Below, one piece after another: positions 45,042-54,026 of a stretch of 64,000 bases of DNA. Positions within the stretch are counted from its first letter, which is position 1; every line of letters begins with the position of its first letter. The DNA lies in assembly GCF_900290235.1 (NCBI RefSeq), contig NZ_OLMK01000018.1:1-64000 (forward strand). The letters are read 5' to 3'. The DNA comes from Streptomyces sp. MA5143a (GTDB lineage: Bacteria > Actinomycetota > Actinomycetes > Streptomycetales > Streptomycetaceae). The notes beneath the pieces were generated by a model. The model ran no database searches. It had not been told where the DNA came from and saw only the letters and a list, made by a program, of their open reading frames with translations. The position numbers were made by a program, and so were the translations under genes.

Positions 45042-45132
45042 CCGGCCTGTCGAGCACCGCGCCGGCCTGTCCGAGCGCAGCGTCGGGAGCCGCCCGATCC
45101 CCCTCGCGCCCGGCCGCGGACAGTCGTGCCTC

Positions 45133-46632
45133 CTACGCCACGAACGTCCGCGGCCCCTCGTTCCCCCCGGACGCCCCGCTCCGCACCAGCCGCGCGGCCG
45201 CGGCCAGGCGGGTCGCCGCCTCCTCCGCGACCGCCCCGCCCACGGTGAACGGCAGGCGCACATACCCCTCGAACGCCCCGTCGACCCCGAACCGCGGCCC
45301 GGACGGCACCCGGACGCCGACCCGCTCCCCCACCTCCGCGAGCCGCGACCCGGACAGACCCCCGGTGCGGACCCACAGCGTCAGCCCGCCCCGCGGCTCG
45401 GTGAACTCCCAGTCGGGCAGCTCCCCGCGCACGGCGGCGACGAGCGCGTCCCGGTTCTCCCGGGCCTGCTCCCGCCGCATCCCGACGGCCTGCTCCCAGC
45501 CGCCGGAACCCATCAGCCAGTTCACGGCCAGCTGCTCCAGCACCGGGGTCCCCAGATCCGCGTACGCCCGCGCCGCCACGAGGCTGCGGATCACCTCGGG
45601 CGCGGCCCGCACCCACCCGATCCGCATGCCCGCCCAGAACGCCTTGCTGGCCGAACCGACCGTGATCACCGTGGAGCCCGCCGGATCGAACGCGCAGACC
45701 GGCCGGGGCATCTCCACCCCCTCGTCGAGGTACAGCTCGGCCATGGTCTCGTCCACGACCAGCACCGTCCCCGCGGCCCGGGCCGCGTCGACGAGCCCCC
45801 GCCGCCGGTCCTCGTCGGCGAGCGCCCCCGTCGGGTTGTGGAAGTCGGCGACGACGTACGCGAGCCGCGGCGCCGCCTCCCGCAGCACCTGCCGCCAGCG
45901 GTCCATGTCCCACCCGGCGAGCCCCTCGGCCATCGCGACCGGCACCAGGCGGGCCCCGGCCTCCCGCATCAGCTGGAGGATGTTGGCGTACGAGGGCGAC
46001 TCCACGGCGATTCGCTCACCGCGCCCCGCGAAGAGGTGGCAGATGGCGTCCATGGCGCCCATGGCACCCGTGGTCACCATGATCTGCTCGGGCATCGTCG
46101 GGATACCGCGCGCGGTGTACCGGTCGGCGAGCATCGAACGGAGCGCTGGCAGCCCGGCCGGATAGTCGCCGTGCGTGTGCGCGTACGGCGGAAGCTCCTC
46201 CAGGGCGCCCTGCACGGCGCGGGTCAGCCAGGGCTCGGGCGCGGGCAGCGCCGCGCACCCCAGGTCGATCATCGAGCCGAGCGCCTCCGGGGGCAGCGGC
46301 TCCAGACCGCGCGCCGGCAGCGGCTTGCCGGCCGGTACGGCGGTCCAGCTGCCCGCCCCGCGCCGGGACTCCAGGAACCCCTCCGTGCGCAGCGCCTCGT
46401 AGGCCGCGGCGACGGTCGTCCGGGAGACGGAGAGCGCGAGCGCCAGCTCACGCTCGGCGGGCAGCCGGGCCGCCACCGGCACGCGCCCTTCGAGGACCAG
46501 CAGCCGGACGCCGTCGGCGAGGGCGCGGTAGGCGGGCGGACGCTTGCTGCCGGGCCCACTGGGGCGGTCCTGCTGGGAGTTGAGCATACGAGCGAGCTGC
46601 GCGGCCCCGACCGCGGAAGTCCACTGAGACAC
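45133..46632 (-). CDS. yczR: MocR-family regulator (GntR winged helix fused to PLP aminotransferase fold), YczR-like
   Basis: 499 residues. An N-terminal GntR winged helix (about 25-95; RLPAERELALALSVSRTTVA) is joined by a linker to a fold-type I aminotransferase domain. The PLP lysine is Lys330 in VGSASKAFWAG, and DFHNPTG carries the cofactor Asn/Asp region. MocR proteins are PLP-responsive regulators. The divergent neighbour is yczE, which matches the widespread YczR-YczE pair, so this gene very likely controls yczE. The GTG 46632 start has GGAAGGTGG upstream. Confidence 0.88.
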   Translation of the reverse strand: MSQWTSAVGAAQLARMLNSQQDRPSGPGSKRPPAYRALADGVRLLVLEGRVPVAARLPAERELALALSVSRTTVAAAYEALRTEGFLESRRGAGSWTAVPAGKPLPARGLEPLPPEALGSMIDLGCAALPAPEPWLTRAVQGALEELPPYAHTHGDYPAGLPALRSMLADRYTARGIPTMPEQIMVTTGAMGAMDAICHLFAGRGERIAVESPSYANILQLMREAGARLVPVAMAEGLAGWDMDRWRQVLREAAPRLAYVVADFHNPTGALADEDRRRGLVDAARAAGTVLVVDETMAELYLDEGVEMPRPVCAFDPAGSTVITVGSASKAFWAGMRIGWVRAAPEVIRSLVAARAYADLGTPVLEQLAVNWLMGSGGWEQAVGMRREQARENRDALVAAVRGELPDWEFTEPRGGLTLWVRTGGLSGSRLAEVGERVGVRVPSGPRFGVDGAFEGYVRLPFTVGGAVAEEAATRLAAAARLVRSGASGGNEGPRTFVA

Positions 46633-46645
46633 GTTTCCAGTCCAC
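46619..46645. promoter_or_regulatory. Direct repeat, putative YczR operator
   Basis: GTCCAC at 46619-46624 and again at 46640-46645, offset by 21 bases (two helical turns), at the 5' end of yczR. MocR regulators typically bind direct repeats with about this spacing. The motif is short, so chance is not excluded. Confidence 0.35.
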
Positions 46646-46733
46646 CTTCCCCGAATTGGCCATGGAGCACATCACTCCTCAAGCCACAGGGTGACATGCG
46701 ACAGGCCACTACCACCAACAAGGGGGACATCTC

Positions 46734-47384
46734 GTGTCCGCACACGGGCATCTCACGCGGCGCCTGCTTCAGCTCTACGTCGGTCTCGCCCTCTACGGCG
46801 TGAGCTCGGCGCTCCTCGTCCGGTCGGGTCTCGGGCTGGAGCCTTGGAACGTGCTCCACCAGGGCCTCTCCGAACGGACCGGCCTGTCGATGGGGATCGT
46901 CCTCACCATCGTGGGTGCCTCGATCCTGCTCCTGTGGATCCCGCTGCGCCAGCGCCCCGGCCTCGGCACGGTCTCCAACGTCCTGGTGATCGGCGCCGCC
47001 ATGGACGCGACGCTCGCCCTGACCCCGGACGCCCGCACCTGGGCGGCCCGTATCGCGCTGATGGTCGTCGGGATCGTCCTGAACGGCGCCGCGACCGGCC
47101 TCTACATCGCCGCCCGCTTCGGCCCGGGGCCCCGCGACGGCCTGATGACCGGCCTGAACCGGGTGACCGGCCTGTCGATCCGTCTCGTCCGCACGGGCAT
47201 CGAGCTGACGGTGGTCGCGACCGGCTTCGTCCTCGGCGGCACGGTCGGCGTCGGCACCCTCCTGTACGCCGTCTCCATCGGCCCGCTCGCCCAACTGTTC
47301 CTGCGCGTGTTCGCCGTCCCCTCGGCGTCCGGCAGCACGGTCGTTGCCACCGGTCCATCGGAGCGGGCCATACTTCCCGGGTGA
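46734..47384 (+). CDS. yczE: YczE/YyaS/YitT-family membrane protein
   Basis: 216 residues with about five membrane spans. The N-terminus LYVGLALYGVSSALLVRSGL, then LEPWNVLHQGLS, is the family signature. The role is not fully known; in Bacillus YczE is needed for lipopeptide (bacillomycin) production and is proposed to be a transporter or scaffold. Controlled by the divergent YczR by analogy. GTG 46734 follows GGGGGA. Its stop overlaps the next start (GTGA). Confidence 0.85.
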   Translation: MSAHGHLTRRLLQLYVGLALYGVSSALLVRSGLGLEPWNVLHQGLSERTGLSMGIVLTIVGASILLLWIPLRQRPGLGTVSNVLVIGAAMDATLALTPDARTWAARIALMVVGIVLNGAATGLYIAARFGPGPRDGLMTGLNRVTGLSIRLVRTGIELTVVATGFVLGGTVGVGTLLYAVSIGPLAQLFLRVFAVPSASGSTVVATGPSERAILPG

Positions 47385-48148
47385 CCGCCCTGATACGCCA
47401 CCCCTATCTCGACCATCCGGGCCCGATCGCCTTCGCCCACCGGGGAGGGGCGGCGGACGGCCTGGAGAACACCACGGCCCAGTTCCGGCACGCGGTGGAG
47501 TCGGGCTACCGCTACCTCGAGACCGACGTGCACGCCACGCTCGACGGCAAGCTCGTCGCCTTCCACGACGCCACCCTGGACCGGGTGACCGACGGGGCGG
47601 GCCGGATAGCGGACCTGCCGTGGAAGGAGGTGGGGCACGCGCGCGTGGCCGGCGTCGAACCGGTCCCCCTGTTCGAGGAACTCCTGGAGACGTTCCCCGA
47701 CGTCCGCTGGAACGTGGACGTCAAGGCGGAGTCGGCGCTCCACCCCCTGCTCAACCTGATCGCCCGCACCGGCACCTGGGACCGCGTCTGCGTCGGCTCC
47801 TTCTCCGAGCCGCGCGTGGCCCGGGCCCAGCGCCTGGCCGGCCCCCGCCTGGCCACCTCGTACGGCACCGGCGGCGTCCTCGGGCTGCGGCTGCGCTCAT
47901 GGGGGATCCCCGCCCCGCTGCGCCGCTCGGCGATCGCCGCTCAGGTACCGGAGTCGCGGTCGGGCGTGCCGGTCGTCGACCACCGTTTCGTGCGGGCCGC
48001 CCACGCACGGGGGCTCCAGGTCCATGTGTGGACCGTGAACGAACCGCAACGTATGCACCGTCTCCTCGACCTCGGCGTCGATGGCATCATGACCGATCAC
48101 ATCGACACGCTGCGCAAGGTGCTCGAAGACCGGGGGACCTGGGTCTGA
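47381..48148 (+). CDS. Glycerophosphodiester phosphodiesterase
   Basis: 255 residues, GDPD TIM-barrel. FAHRGG, LENTTAQF and ETDVHATLDG hold the metal-binding His, Glu and Asp; VHVWTVNEP and DGIMTDH close the barrel. It hydrolyses deacylated phospholipids to glycerol-3-phosphate and an alcohol. No signal peptide, so it acts in the cytoplasm. GTG 47381 overlaps the yczE stop, so it depends on yczE translation. Confidence 0.92.
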   Translation: MTALIRHPYLDHPGPIAFAHRGGAADGLENTTAQFRHAVESGYRYLETDVHATLDGKLVAFHDATLDRVTDGAGRIADLPWKEVGHARVAGVEPVPLFEELLETFPDVRWNVDVKAESALHPLLNLIARTGTWDRVCVGSFSEPRVARAQRLAGPRLATSYGTGGVLGLRLRSWGIPAPLRRSAIAAQVPESRSGVPVVDHRFVRAAHARGLQVHVWTVNEPQRMHRLLDLGVDGIMTDHIDTLRKVLEDRGTWV

Positions 48149-48189
48149 GGCCGTCGCGCGGCCCTTCCCGGGGAAGCGAGGGGGCACGG

Positions 48190-49545
48190 GTGGGCACCGA
48201 CACCGTGCGGACGGACGAGGCCGACGAGGCCGCGGACCGGCGACGCGAACAGCGCGGCTGGTACTTCTACGACTGGGCCTGTTCCGTCTACTCGACCAGC
48301 GTCCTGACCGTGTTCCTCGGCCCCTATCTGACCGAGGTCGCCAAGTCCGCCGCCGACCCGGACGGTTACGTCCATCCGCTGGGCATCCCGGTCCGTGCCG
48401 GCTCGTTCTTCGCGTACTCGGTGTCCCTGTCGGTGATCGTCGCCGTGGTGATCATGCCCCTGGTGGGCGCCGCCGCCGACCGCACCGGCCGCAAGAAGCC
48501 CCTGCTGGGAGCGGCCGCCTATCTGGGCGCCACCGCGACGGCCGGCATGTTCTTCCTGGACGGCGACCGCTACCTCCTCGGCGGCGTGCTCCTCGTGGTC
48601 GCGAACGCGGCGCAGTCCGTCGCGATGATGCTCTACAACTCCTACCTCCCCCAGATCGCGGCGCCCGAGGAACGCGACGCCGTCTCCTCCCGGGGCTGGG
48701 CCTTCGGCTACGCGTCGGGCTCCCTGGTCCTCGTCGCGAACCTGATCCTCTTCACCTCGCACGACAGCTTCGGCCTCTCGGAGGGCATGGCCGTCCGTAT
48801 CTGCCTGGCCTCGGCGGGCCTGTGGTGGGGCGCCTTCGCCCTGATCCCGCTGCGCCGGTTGCGGGACCGCCGCAAGCCGTCGGCGGACACCGGGGAGGCC
48901 ACCGCGCCGGGGCTGCGCCAGTTGGCGGCGACCGTCCGGGACATGCGCCGCCACCCCCTGACGCTCGCCTTCCTCCTGGCGTACCTGATCTACAACGACG
49001 GCATCCAGACGGTGATCTCCCAGGCGTCGGTCTACGGCTCCGAGGAACTCGACCTCGGGCAGTCCACGCTGATCGTGGCGGTGCTGCTGGTGCAGGTGCT
49101 CGCGGTGTGCGGCGCCCTCGGCATGGGCCGGCTGGCCCGCCGCTACGGCGCCAAGCGGACGATCCTCGGCTCCCTGGTCGCCTGGACGCTGATCCTCTCC
49201 GCCGGCTACTTCCTCCCGGCGGGGGCACCGGTCTGGTTCTTCGTCCTGGCCTCCGGCATCGGTCTGGTCCTCGGCGGCAGCCAAGCCCTGTCCCGCTCCC
49301 TCTTCTCCCAGCTCGTCCCGCCCGGCAAGGAGGCCGAGTACTTCTCGGCGTACGAGATGAGCGACCGGGGGATGAGCTGGCTCGGCCCGCTGCTGTTCGG
49401 TCTCACCTACCAGCTGACCGGAAGTTATCGGGACGCGATCATCTCGCTGGTCCTCTTCTTCGTGCTCGGATTCGCCCTGCTCGCGAGGGTTCCGGTGCGC
49501 CGGGCGATCGGCGACGCCGGCAATCCCGTTCCCGAGAGGATTTAG
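48190..49545 (+). CDS. MFS transporter, UMF1/Atg22-like
   Basis: 451 residues with 12 predicted spans. The opening WYFYDWACSVYSTSVLTVFL is typical of the UMF1 (Atg22-like) branch, with AAADRTGRKKPLLG after span 2. In yeast Atg22 exports amino acids from the vacuole; bacterial members are uncharacterised. GTG 48190 has GAGGGGG 5 bases upstream. It lies 41 bases after the GDPD gene on the same strand, possibly in one operon with yczE. Confidence 0.85.
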   Translation: MGTDTVRTDEADEAADRRREQRGWYFYDWACSVYSTSVLTVFLGPYLTEVAKSAADPDGYVHPLGIPVRAGSFFAYSVSLSVIVAVVIMPLVGAAADRTGRKKPLLGAAAYLGATATAGMFFLDGDRYLLGGVLLVVANAAQSVAMMLYNSYLPQIAAPEERDAVSSRGWAFGYASGSLVLVANLILFTSHDSFGLSEGMAVRICLASAGLWWGAFALIPLRRLRDRRKPSADTGEATAPGLRQLAATVRDMRRHPLTLAFLLAYLIYNDGIQTVISQASVYGSEELDLGQSTLIVAVLLVQVLAVCGALGMGRLARRYGAKRTILGSLVAWTLILSAGYFLPAGAPVWFFVLASGIGLVLGGSQALSRSLFSQLVPPGKEAEYFSAYEMSDRGMSWLGPLLFGLTYQLTGSYRDAIISLVLFFVLGFALLARVPVRRAIGDAGNPVPERI

Positions 49546-49723
49546 CACAGGAAGCGAAAGGGCTGTAGTGTACGCGTTTGGCCTGCCAGGCGTACCGTTA
49601 CTGCGCGTCAAAGATGCCGAAACGCTGGGTGACATCTGCTGTCAGATGTGACAAACCGGGCGCCGGTGGGTACAACAAGGGCGGCTACGACGGCGACGCA
49701 TGACCCGGAACGGGACACGGAAC

Positions 49724-49750
49724 GGGAATCTTTACCGCCGACCGGACGTT
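49724..49750 (+). promoter_or_regulatory. Sigma-R-type promoter of rbpA
   Basis: GGGAAT (49724-49729) and GTT (49748-49750) are separated by exactly 18 bases, matching the GGGAAT-N18-GTT consensus of the thiol-stress sigma factor SigR. rbpA is an established member of the SigR regulon in S. coelicolor. The implied transcript has a leader of about 55 bases. Confidence 0.8.
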
Positions 49751-49811
49751 GACCGGATGACGACGACAGCGACACCTGTCCTGTGGGCGACAAGCCCGGG
49801 AGGCACGATTC

Positions 49812-50186
49812 ATGAGTGAGCGAGCTCTTCGCGGCACGCGCCTCGTGGTGACCAGCTACGAGACGGACCGCGGCATCGACTTGGCTCCGCGCCAGGCCGT
49901 GGAGTACGCATGCGAGAAGGGGCACCGCTTCGAGATGCCCTTCTCGGTGGAGGCGGAGATCCCGCCGGAGTGGGAGTGCAAGGTCTGTGGGGCCCAGGCA
50001 CTCCTCGTGGACGGCGACGGCCCCGAGGAGAAGAAGGCCAAGCCCGCGCGCACGCATTGGGACATGCTGATGGAGCGGCGCACCCGTGAGGAACTCGAAG
50101 AGGTCCTCGAGGAGCGCCTGGCCGTTCTCCGCTCCGGCGCGATGAACATCGCGGTCCATCCGCGAGACAGCCGCAAGTCCGCGTAG
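49812..50186 (+). CDS. rbpA: RNA polymerase-binding protein RbpA
   Basis: 124 residues, normal for streptomycete RbpA. It binds the principal sigma factor and RNA polymerase and stabilises the open promoter complex; it is essential or nearly so and influences rifampicin sensitivity. The central CEKGH...CKVCGA cysteines belong to the RbpA core domain, and the C-terminal THWDMLMERRTREELEEVLE is the sigma-interaction helix. GGGAGG precedes ATG 49812. A sigma-R-type promoter lies upstream, linking it to disulfide stress. The transcript ends at a strong hairpin. Confidence 0.96.
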   Translation: MSERALRGTRLVVTSYETDRGIDLAPRQAVEYACEKGHRFEMPFSVEAEIPPEWECKVCGAQALLVDGDGPEEKKAKPARTHWDMLMERRTREELEEVLEERLAVLRSGAMNIAVHPRDSRKSA

Positions 50187-50227
50187 CCCCCGAGGGGGCT
50201 GGGCGGCAGACCCAGAGCGCACGAACA

Positions 50228-50262
50228 CCGCGGGCGCCGTACATCACGTACGGCGCCCGCGG
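50228..50262. terminator. Strong bidirectional hairpin between rbpA and fxsA
   Basis: Arms CCGCGGGCGCCGTA (50228-50241) and TACGGCGCCCGCGG (50249-50262) form a perfect 14-base stem with a 7-base loop, extended by imperfect pairing of ACGAA with TTCGT. It lies between convergent genes. Confidence 0.88.
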
Positions 50263-50298
50263 TCTTCGTGCTTTCCCTGAGCGGCTTCCCGCCGACCC

Positions 50299-50883
50299 TC
50301 AGTACCCCAGGGGCGGCCGCGCGTCCCTCGGCTCGTCGGCGCTGCCCGGCGCCGCGTCCCTGATGACCTCGCCCGGGACGACCTTGCCGTCGGGCCGGTG
50401 GATCCGGGCCCGGGTGTACGCGTCCCCGAGCCCCCCGGCTCCCGCCTCCCGCAGTTTCCGCTCGAAGGCGCGCTCCGTGTACCGCCCCAGGGCCTTCTGC
50501 ACCGGCGGCACCAAGAGCACCAGCCCGACCACGTCCGAGACGACGCCCGGCAGCATCAGCAGCAGGCCGCCCAGCATCAGGAAGCTGTTGCCCTCGTTCC
50601 TGCCGGCCTCGACCCCCGACGCCGCGCCGCCGCCCTGCTGTTGCAGTGTCTCGGTCAGTGACCGGAACGCCCGCCGCCCGGCCCGCTTGACCACCGCGGA
50701 CCCGGCGAGGAACCCGGCGACCAGCAGCACGATCACCGCGAGCCCACTCGCCGCGTCCGCGACGACCGTGAGCAGCCAGATCTCCAGCACCAGCCACGTG
50801 GCGATCCCCAGGGGCAGGAACGTGCGCAGCCGGGAGCGCCGAGGCCGGGCGGGGTACGTCGGGGTCGAAGCGCCAGTCGTCAT
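50299..50883 (-). CDS. fxsA: FxsA-family membrane protein
   Basis: 194 residues. The FxsA cytoplasmic-membrane domain has four hydrophobic stretches, including FLPLGIATWLVLEIWLLTVV and LLMLPGVVSDVVGLVLLVPP. In E. coli FxsA suppresses phage T7 exclusion by the F plasmid; the general role is unknown. The C-terminal ~50 residues are charged and cytoplasmic. GGGGG lies just before ATG 50883. It is followed upstream on the same strand by the mannosyltransferase with a 47-base gap, so the two may be co-transcribed. Confidence 0.88.
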   Translation of the reverse strand: MTTGASTPTYPARPRRSRLRTFLPLGIATWLVLEIWLLTVVADAASGLAVIVLLVAGFLAGSAVVKRAGRRAFRSLTETLQQQGGGAASGVEAGRNEGNSFLMLGGLLLMLPGVVSDVVGLVLLVPPVQKALGRYTERAFERKLREAGAGGLGDAYTRARIHRPDGKVVPGEVIRDAAPGSADEPRDARPPLGY

Positions 50884-50930
50884 GCCCCCAGTGTGCCTGC
50901 CGCCGTCTCAGGACGGGATAAGGGAAACGA

Positions 50931-51746
50931 TCAGCTCTTCGTGTCCGGGGCCGCGCTCCTGCTGTCGCGGCCGAGGACCTTGCCGACCCGTTCGCCGACG
51001 CCCCAGGCGGTGACCCGCCACAGCGCCTCGACGAGGATGTCGCGGCTCATCTTGGAGTCGCCGAGTTCGCGCTCGACGAAGGTGATGGGCACCTCGACGA
51101 CGTGGTATCCGGCCCTGATCGCCCGGCGGGCCAGGTCGACCTGGAAGCAGTAGCCCTGGGAGGCGACCTCGTCGAGGCCGAGCCCTTCGAGGGTCTCCCG
51201 ACGGAACGCGCGGTAGCCGCCGGTCACGTCGCGGACGGGGACGTCGAGCAGGACCCGGGAGTAGAGGCTGCCGCCGCGGGAGATGAACTCGCGGGACTTG
51301 GGCCAGTTCACCACGCGCCCGCCCGGCACCCAGCGGGACCCGAGGACGAGGTCGGCGCCCTTGAGCGCGGTCAGCAGCCGGGGCAGTTCCTCGGGCTGGT
51401 GCGAGCCGTCCGCGTCCATCTCGATCAGGACGCCGTAGCCGTGCTCCATGCCCCAGCGGAAGCCCGCGAGGTACGCGGCGCCGAGTCCTTCCTTGCCCTT
51501 GCGGTGCAGCACCTGGACCTGGTCGTCCTCGGCGGCCAGTTCGTCGGCGAGCTTGCCGGTGCCGTCGGGGCTGTTGTCGTCGGCCACCAGGACGTGCGCC
51601 TCGGGAACAGCCTTGCGCACCCGGCCGACGATGGTCTTGATGTTCTCCGCCTCGTTGTAGGTCGGAATGATCACCAAGGCCGTGCCGAGCGGGCCGAAGC
51701 GCCTCTCCTGGCCTGCTGCCGCGAGGGTCCCGTCGCCGTCGTTCAC
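50931..51746 (-). CDS. ppm1: Polyprenol monophosphomannose synthase (GT2)
   Basis: 271 residues. The GT2 family dolichol-phosphate mannosyltransferase core has VIIPTYNEAENI, VADDNSPDGTG, EMDADGSHQPEELP (DxD-type metal site) and RGGSLYSR. It transfers mannose from GDP-mannose to polyprenol phosphate, giving the donor for protein O-mannosylation and lipoglycans; in Streptomyces Ppm1 is needed for phage phiC31 receptor glycosylation. No membrane domain, as in the stand-alone catalytic form. GTG 51746 has AAGGGG upstream; the longer open frame lacks a ribosome site. Confidence 0.92.
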   Translation of the reverse strand: MNDGDGTLAAAGQERRFGPLGTALVIIPTYNEAENIKTIVGRVRKAVPEAHVLVADDNSPDGTGKLADELAAEDDQVQVLHRKGKEGLGAAYLAGFRWGMEHGYGVLIEMDADGSHQPEELPRLLTALKGADLVLGSRWVPGGRVVNWPKSREFISRGGSLYSRVLLDVPVRDVTGGYRAFRRETLEGLGLDEVASQGYCFQVDLARRAIRAGYHVVEVPITFVERELGDSKMSRDILVEALWRVTAWGVGERVGKVLGRDSRSAAPDTKS

Positions 51747-52350
51747 TGCTGCCCCTTCAAGTCCGTACGCAGGGGTCCACCATAGTGGCCACGGCCTGCG
51801 CCGGAGTGTCGCCTCCTGTCCAGAGGGGTCTCGATTCGACAGGGGGTGTGCGGGAGCACGCCTCGCGGGGCGTGTACGCCGGGACAGCACGCGGGGCGAC
51901 CGGCGCGGAACGGACCGGGGCCGGCCTTCCGCCGACCACGGCCGGGGGCCGTCCGCCGCGGCGGACGGGGGCCCGGTGCCCTTCGGGCCGACCTGGGGCC
52001 CGCTGGCTGCGGGTCGACCGAAAGCCGTTGTCTACTGAGCTGCCGGGCCCCACCCACCCGACCGGGCCGGAACGTTCCCTCGCCGAGCGCGAACCCTGGG
52101 CCTGGCTGCCAGCGGTGGTGCGCCGGTGAGGCGCACCACCCCTGACCCAGCGGCGCTTCGACGACCGCGCGAAAGCTCCTCGGCCGGACGTCCGGTGGTG
52201 GACCCGGCCGAACCTACCGGCCTCCCTCCGCCCGCTGTCAAATGCCGTCTGACCTGCGGGTTTTTCGTATGCGGCCTGGTGAGCGGGGAGGATGCGCAGG
52301 TCGCACCGCGGGCGGGGCGGGCCGGCGCCCTCCCCCGCCCGCCGAGGAGA
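51747..52350 (+). other. 604-base stretch without a supported gene
   Basis: It holds the upstream region of ppm1 and the region downstream of the amidohydrolase. Several open frames exist on both strands, but none has a ribosome site, a family match or convincing composition. A perfect hairpin with arms GGTGGTGCGCC (52114-52124) and GGCGCACCACC (52130-52140) and a 5-base loop is the clearest structure. A run of five T follows an ordinary sequence at about 52261-52265. Confidence 0.5.
52114..52140. terminator. Perfect 11-base-pair hairpin, possible terminator
   Basis: Arms GGTGGTGCGCC and GGCGCACCACC with loop GGTGA. It lies downstream of the amidohydrolase stop on that gene's strand (about 210 bases away) and has no T tract, so the role is uncertain. 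Confidence 0.4.
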
Positions 52351-53955
52351 TCACTCGCCCGGCCGTACGAAGACCGTGCGTCCGGCCACGACGGTCCGCA
52401 GACAGACGGGCAGGTCGGTGCCGGGGCTGAGATCGGGCAGGCCGGGGGTGCCGGAACGGGGGTCGGTGGACCAGCGGGCGACCCGGTCGTCGGGGGCCTG
52501 GACGACCAGCTCACCGGTGCGCCAGACCGCGTAGTCGGCGGGGGCGCCCGGGACGAGGACGCCCGCGTCGTCCCGTCCGACGGCCCGCCAGCCACCCCGC
52601 GTGTGGGCCGTGAACGCCGCGCGCACGGACACACGGTGCTCCGGTGTGCGGTGGAAGGCCGCCGCACGGACCGTGCCCCACGGGTCCAGGGGGGTGACCG
52701 GGCTGTCGGAGCCGAAGGCGAGCGGCACCCCGGCCCGCAGCAGGGCCGCGAACGGATTGAGGGCACGGGCGCGCTCGGCGCCCAGCCGCTGGGCGTACAT
52801 GCCCTCCTCGCCGCCCCACAGCGCGTCGAAGGCGGGCTGCACGGAGGCGGTGAGGCCGAGTTCGGCGAAGGCGGCGACCGCGTCCGGGGTGAGCATCTCC
52901 GCGTGCTCGACGCGGTGACGGGCTGCCCGCACGCGGGCCAGGCCGACCTTCTCCGCCGCCGCCCGGACTCCGTCGACCACGGAGGTCACGGCGGCGTCCC
53001 CGATGGCGTGGAAGCCCGCCTGGAGGCCCGCCTCGGTGCACGCGACCACATGGGCGGCGACGGCCCCGGCGTCGAGGTACGCGGTGCCGGTGTGCGGGGC
53101 GTCGGCGTACGGCTCGTGCAGGCACGCCGTGTGCGAGCCGAGGGCGCCGTCGACGAAGAGGTCGCCCGCGGCGCCGACGGCCCCGAGCGCCTGTGCCTTG
53201 GCGACGTCCCGCTCGGCCCAGTAGCCGACGACCCGGGGGCCCTGCTCCTCGGCGGCGAGCCGCAGCAGCCCCGTGAAGTCGTCCTCGGAGGAGATCTCCG
53301 GGCCCGCGCACTCATGGACCGAGCCGATACCGAGGGAAGCGGCGCGGGCGAGGGCCGCGCGCTGGGCCTCGGTGCGCTGGGCGGGGGTGATGGCGCCGAG
53401 GGCGGTGGCCCGTACGGCGTGGTGGGCGTCGCGGGTGAGCGGGCCGTCGTCGAAGCGGTCGGCGCCCGGGACGAGGTCGAGCAGGGCCGTGGTGGCGACC
53501 GCCGAGTGGACGTCGATACGGCTCAGGTACAGCGGGCGTCCGCCGGTGGCCTCGTCGAGTTCGGCGCGGGTCGGGGGGCGGCCGCCGGGCCAGCGGGCGG
53601 CGTCCCAGCCGTGGCCCAGCAGGACGCGGTCGGCCGGGCGGGCGGCGGCGAATTCCCGGACGAGAACGAGTGCGGCCTCCAGGGAGGGGGCGGCCGAGAG
53701 GTCGAGGCCGGTGAGCGCGAGACCAGTGGAGGTCGTGTGCACATGGGCGTCGGTGAACGCCGGGGTGACCAGGGCGCCTTCGAGGTCGATCACCTCGTCG
53801 ACGCCCTCGGCGAAGGCGTCGGCGGCGCCCTCGGACCCGACCCAGGCGATCTGTCCGTGTTCGACGACCATCGCGGTGGCGAACGGGTCGGCGGGGCTGT
53901 GGACCTCTCCCCCGCGCAGCAACACGGTTTCCGACGAGGCGGTGCGTTCACTCAT
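52351..53955 (-). CDS. Amidohydrolase family protein (YtcJ-like)
   Basis: 534 residues. A metal-dependent hydrolase TIM barrel of the amidohydrolase 3 (YtcJ/NfdA) type: FTDAHVHTTS carries the HxH metal ligands, HAIGDAAV and HRVEHAEML further ligands, and FGSDSPVTPLDPW the catalytic Asp. Members hydrolyse N-formyl or exocyclic amide and imide bonds; the substrate is unknown. The last ~60 residues form the beta-sandwich with LRTVVAGRTVF. ATG 53955 lacks a good ribosome site. It lies 71 bases downstream of the Lrp-type regulator on the same strand, which may control it. Confidence 0.85.
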   Translation of the reverse strand: MSERTASSETVLLRGGEVHSPADPFATAMVVEHGQIAWVGSEGAADAFAEGVDEVIDLEGALVTPAFTDAHVHTTSTGLALTGLDLSAAPSLEAALVLVREFAAARPADRVLLGHGWDAARWPGGRPPTRAELDEATGGRPLYLSRIDVHSAVATTALLDLVPGADRFDDGPLTRDAHHAVRATALGAITPAQRTEAQRAALARAASLGIGSVHECAGPEISSEDDFTGLLRLAAEEQGPRVVGYWAERDVAKAQALGAVGAAGDLFVDGALGSHTACLHEPYADAPHTGTAYLDAGAVAAHVVACTEAGLQAGFHAIGDAAVTSVVDGVRAAAEKVGLARVRAARHRVEHAEMLTPDAVAAFAELGLTASVQPAFDALWGGEEGMYAQRLGAERARALNPFAALLRAGVPLAFGSDSPVTPLDPWGTVRAAAFHRTPEHRVSVRAAFTAHTRGGWRAVGRDDAGVLVPGAPADYAVWRTGELVVQAPDDRVARWSTDPRSGTPGLPDLSPGTDLPVCLRTVVAGRTVFVRPGE

Positions 53956-54026
53956 GGGGGACAGTCTCGCGCCTGCCGCCGAGGAGGCCGCATCTGGGCC
54001 CGGGCCGGCGGCCGCCGCCCCCGGGG

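Noticed and set aside
43655..46165. 836-codon rightward frame running through the FtsK-like gene and against yczR
   Set aside because: Crosses two well-supported genes; Arg/Pro-rich, typical of a wrong frame in high-GC DNA.
51785..52129. 114-codon rightward frame ending inside the 52114-52140 hairpin
   Set aside because: Gly/Arg/Pro-rich with no ribosome site. The stop codon in the hairpin loop is probably coincidence.
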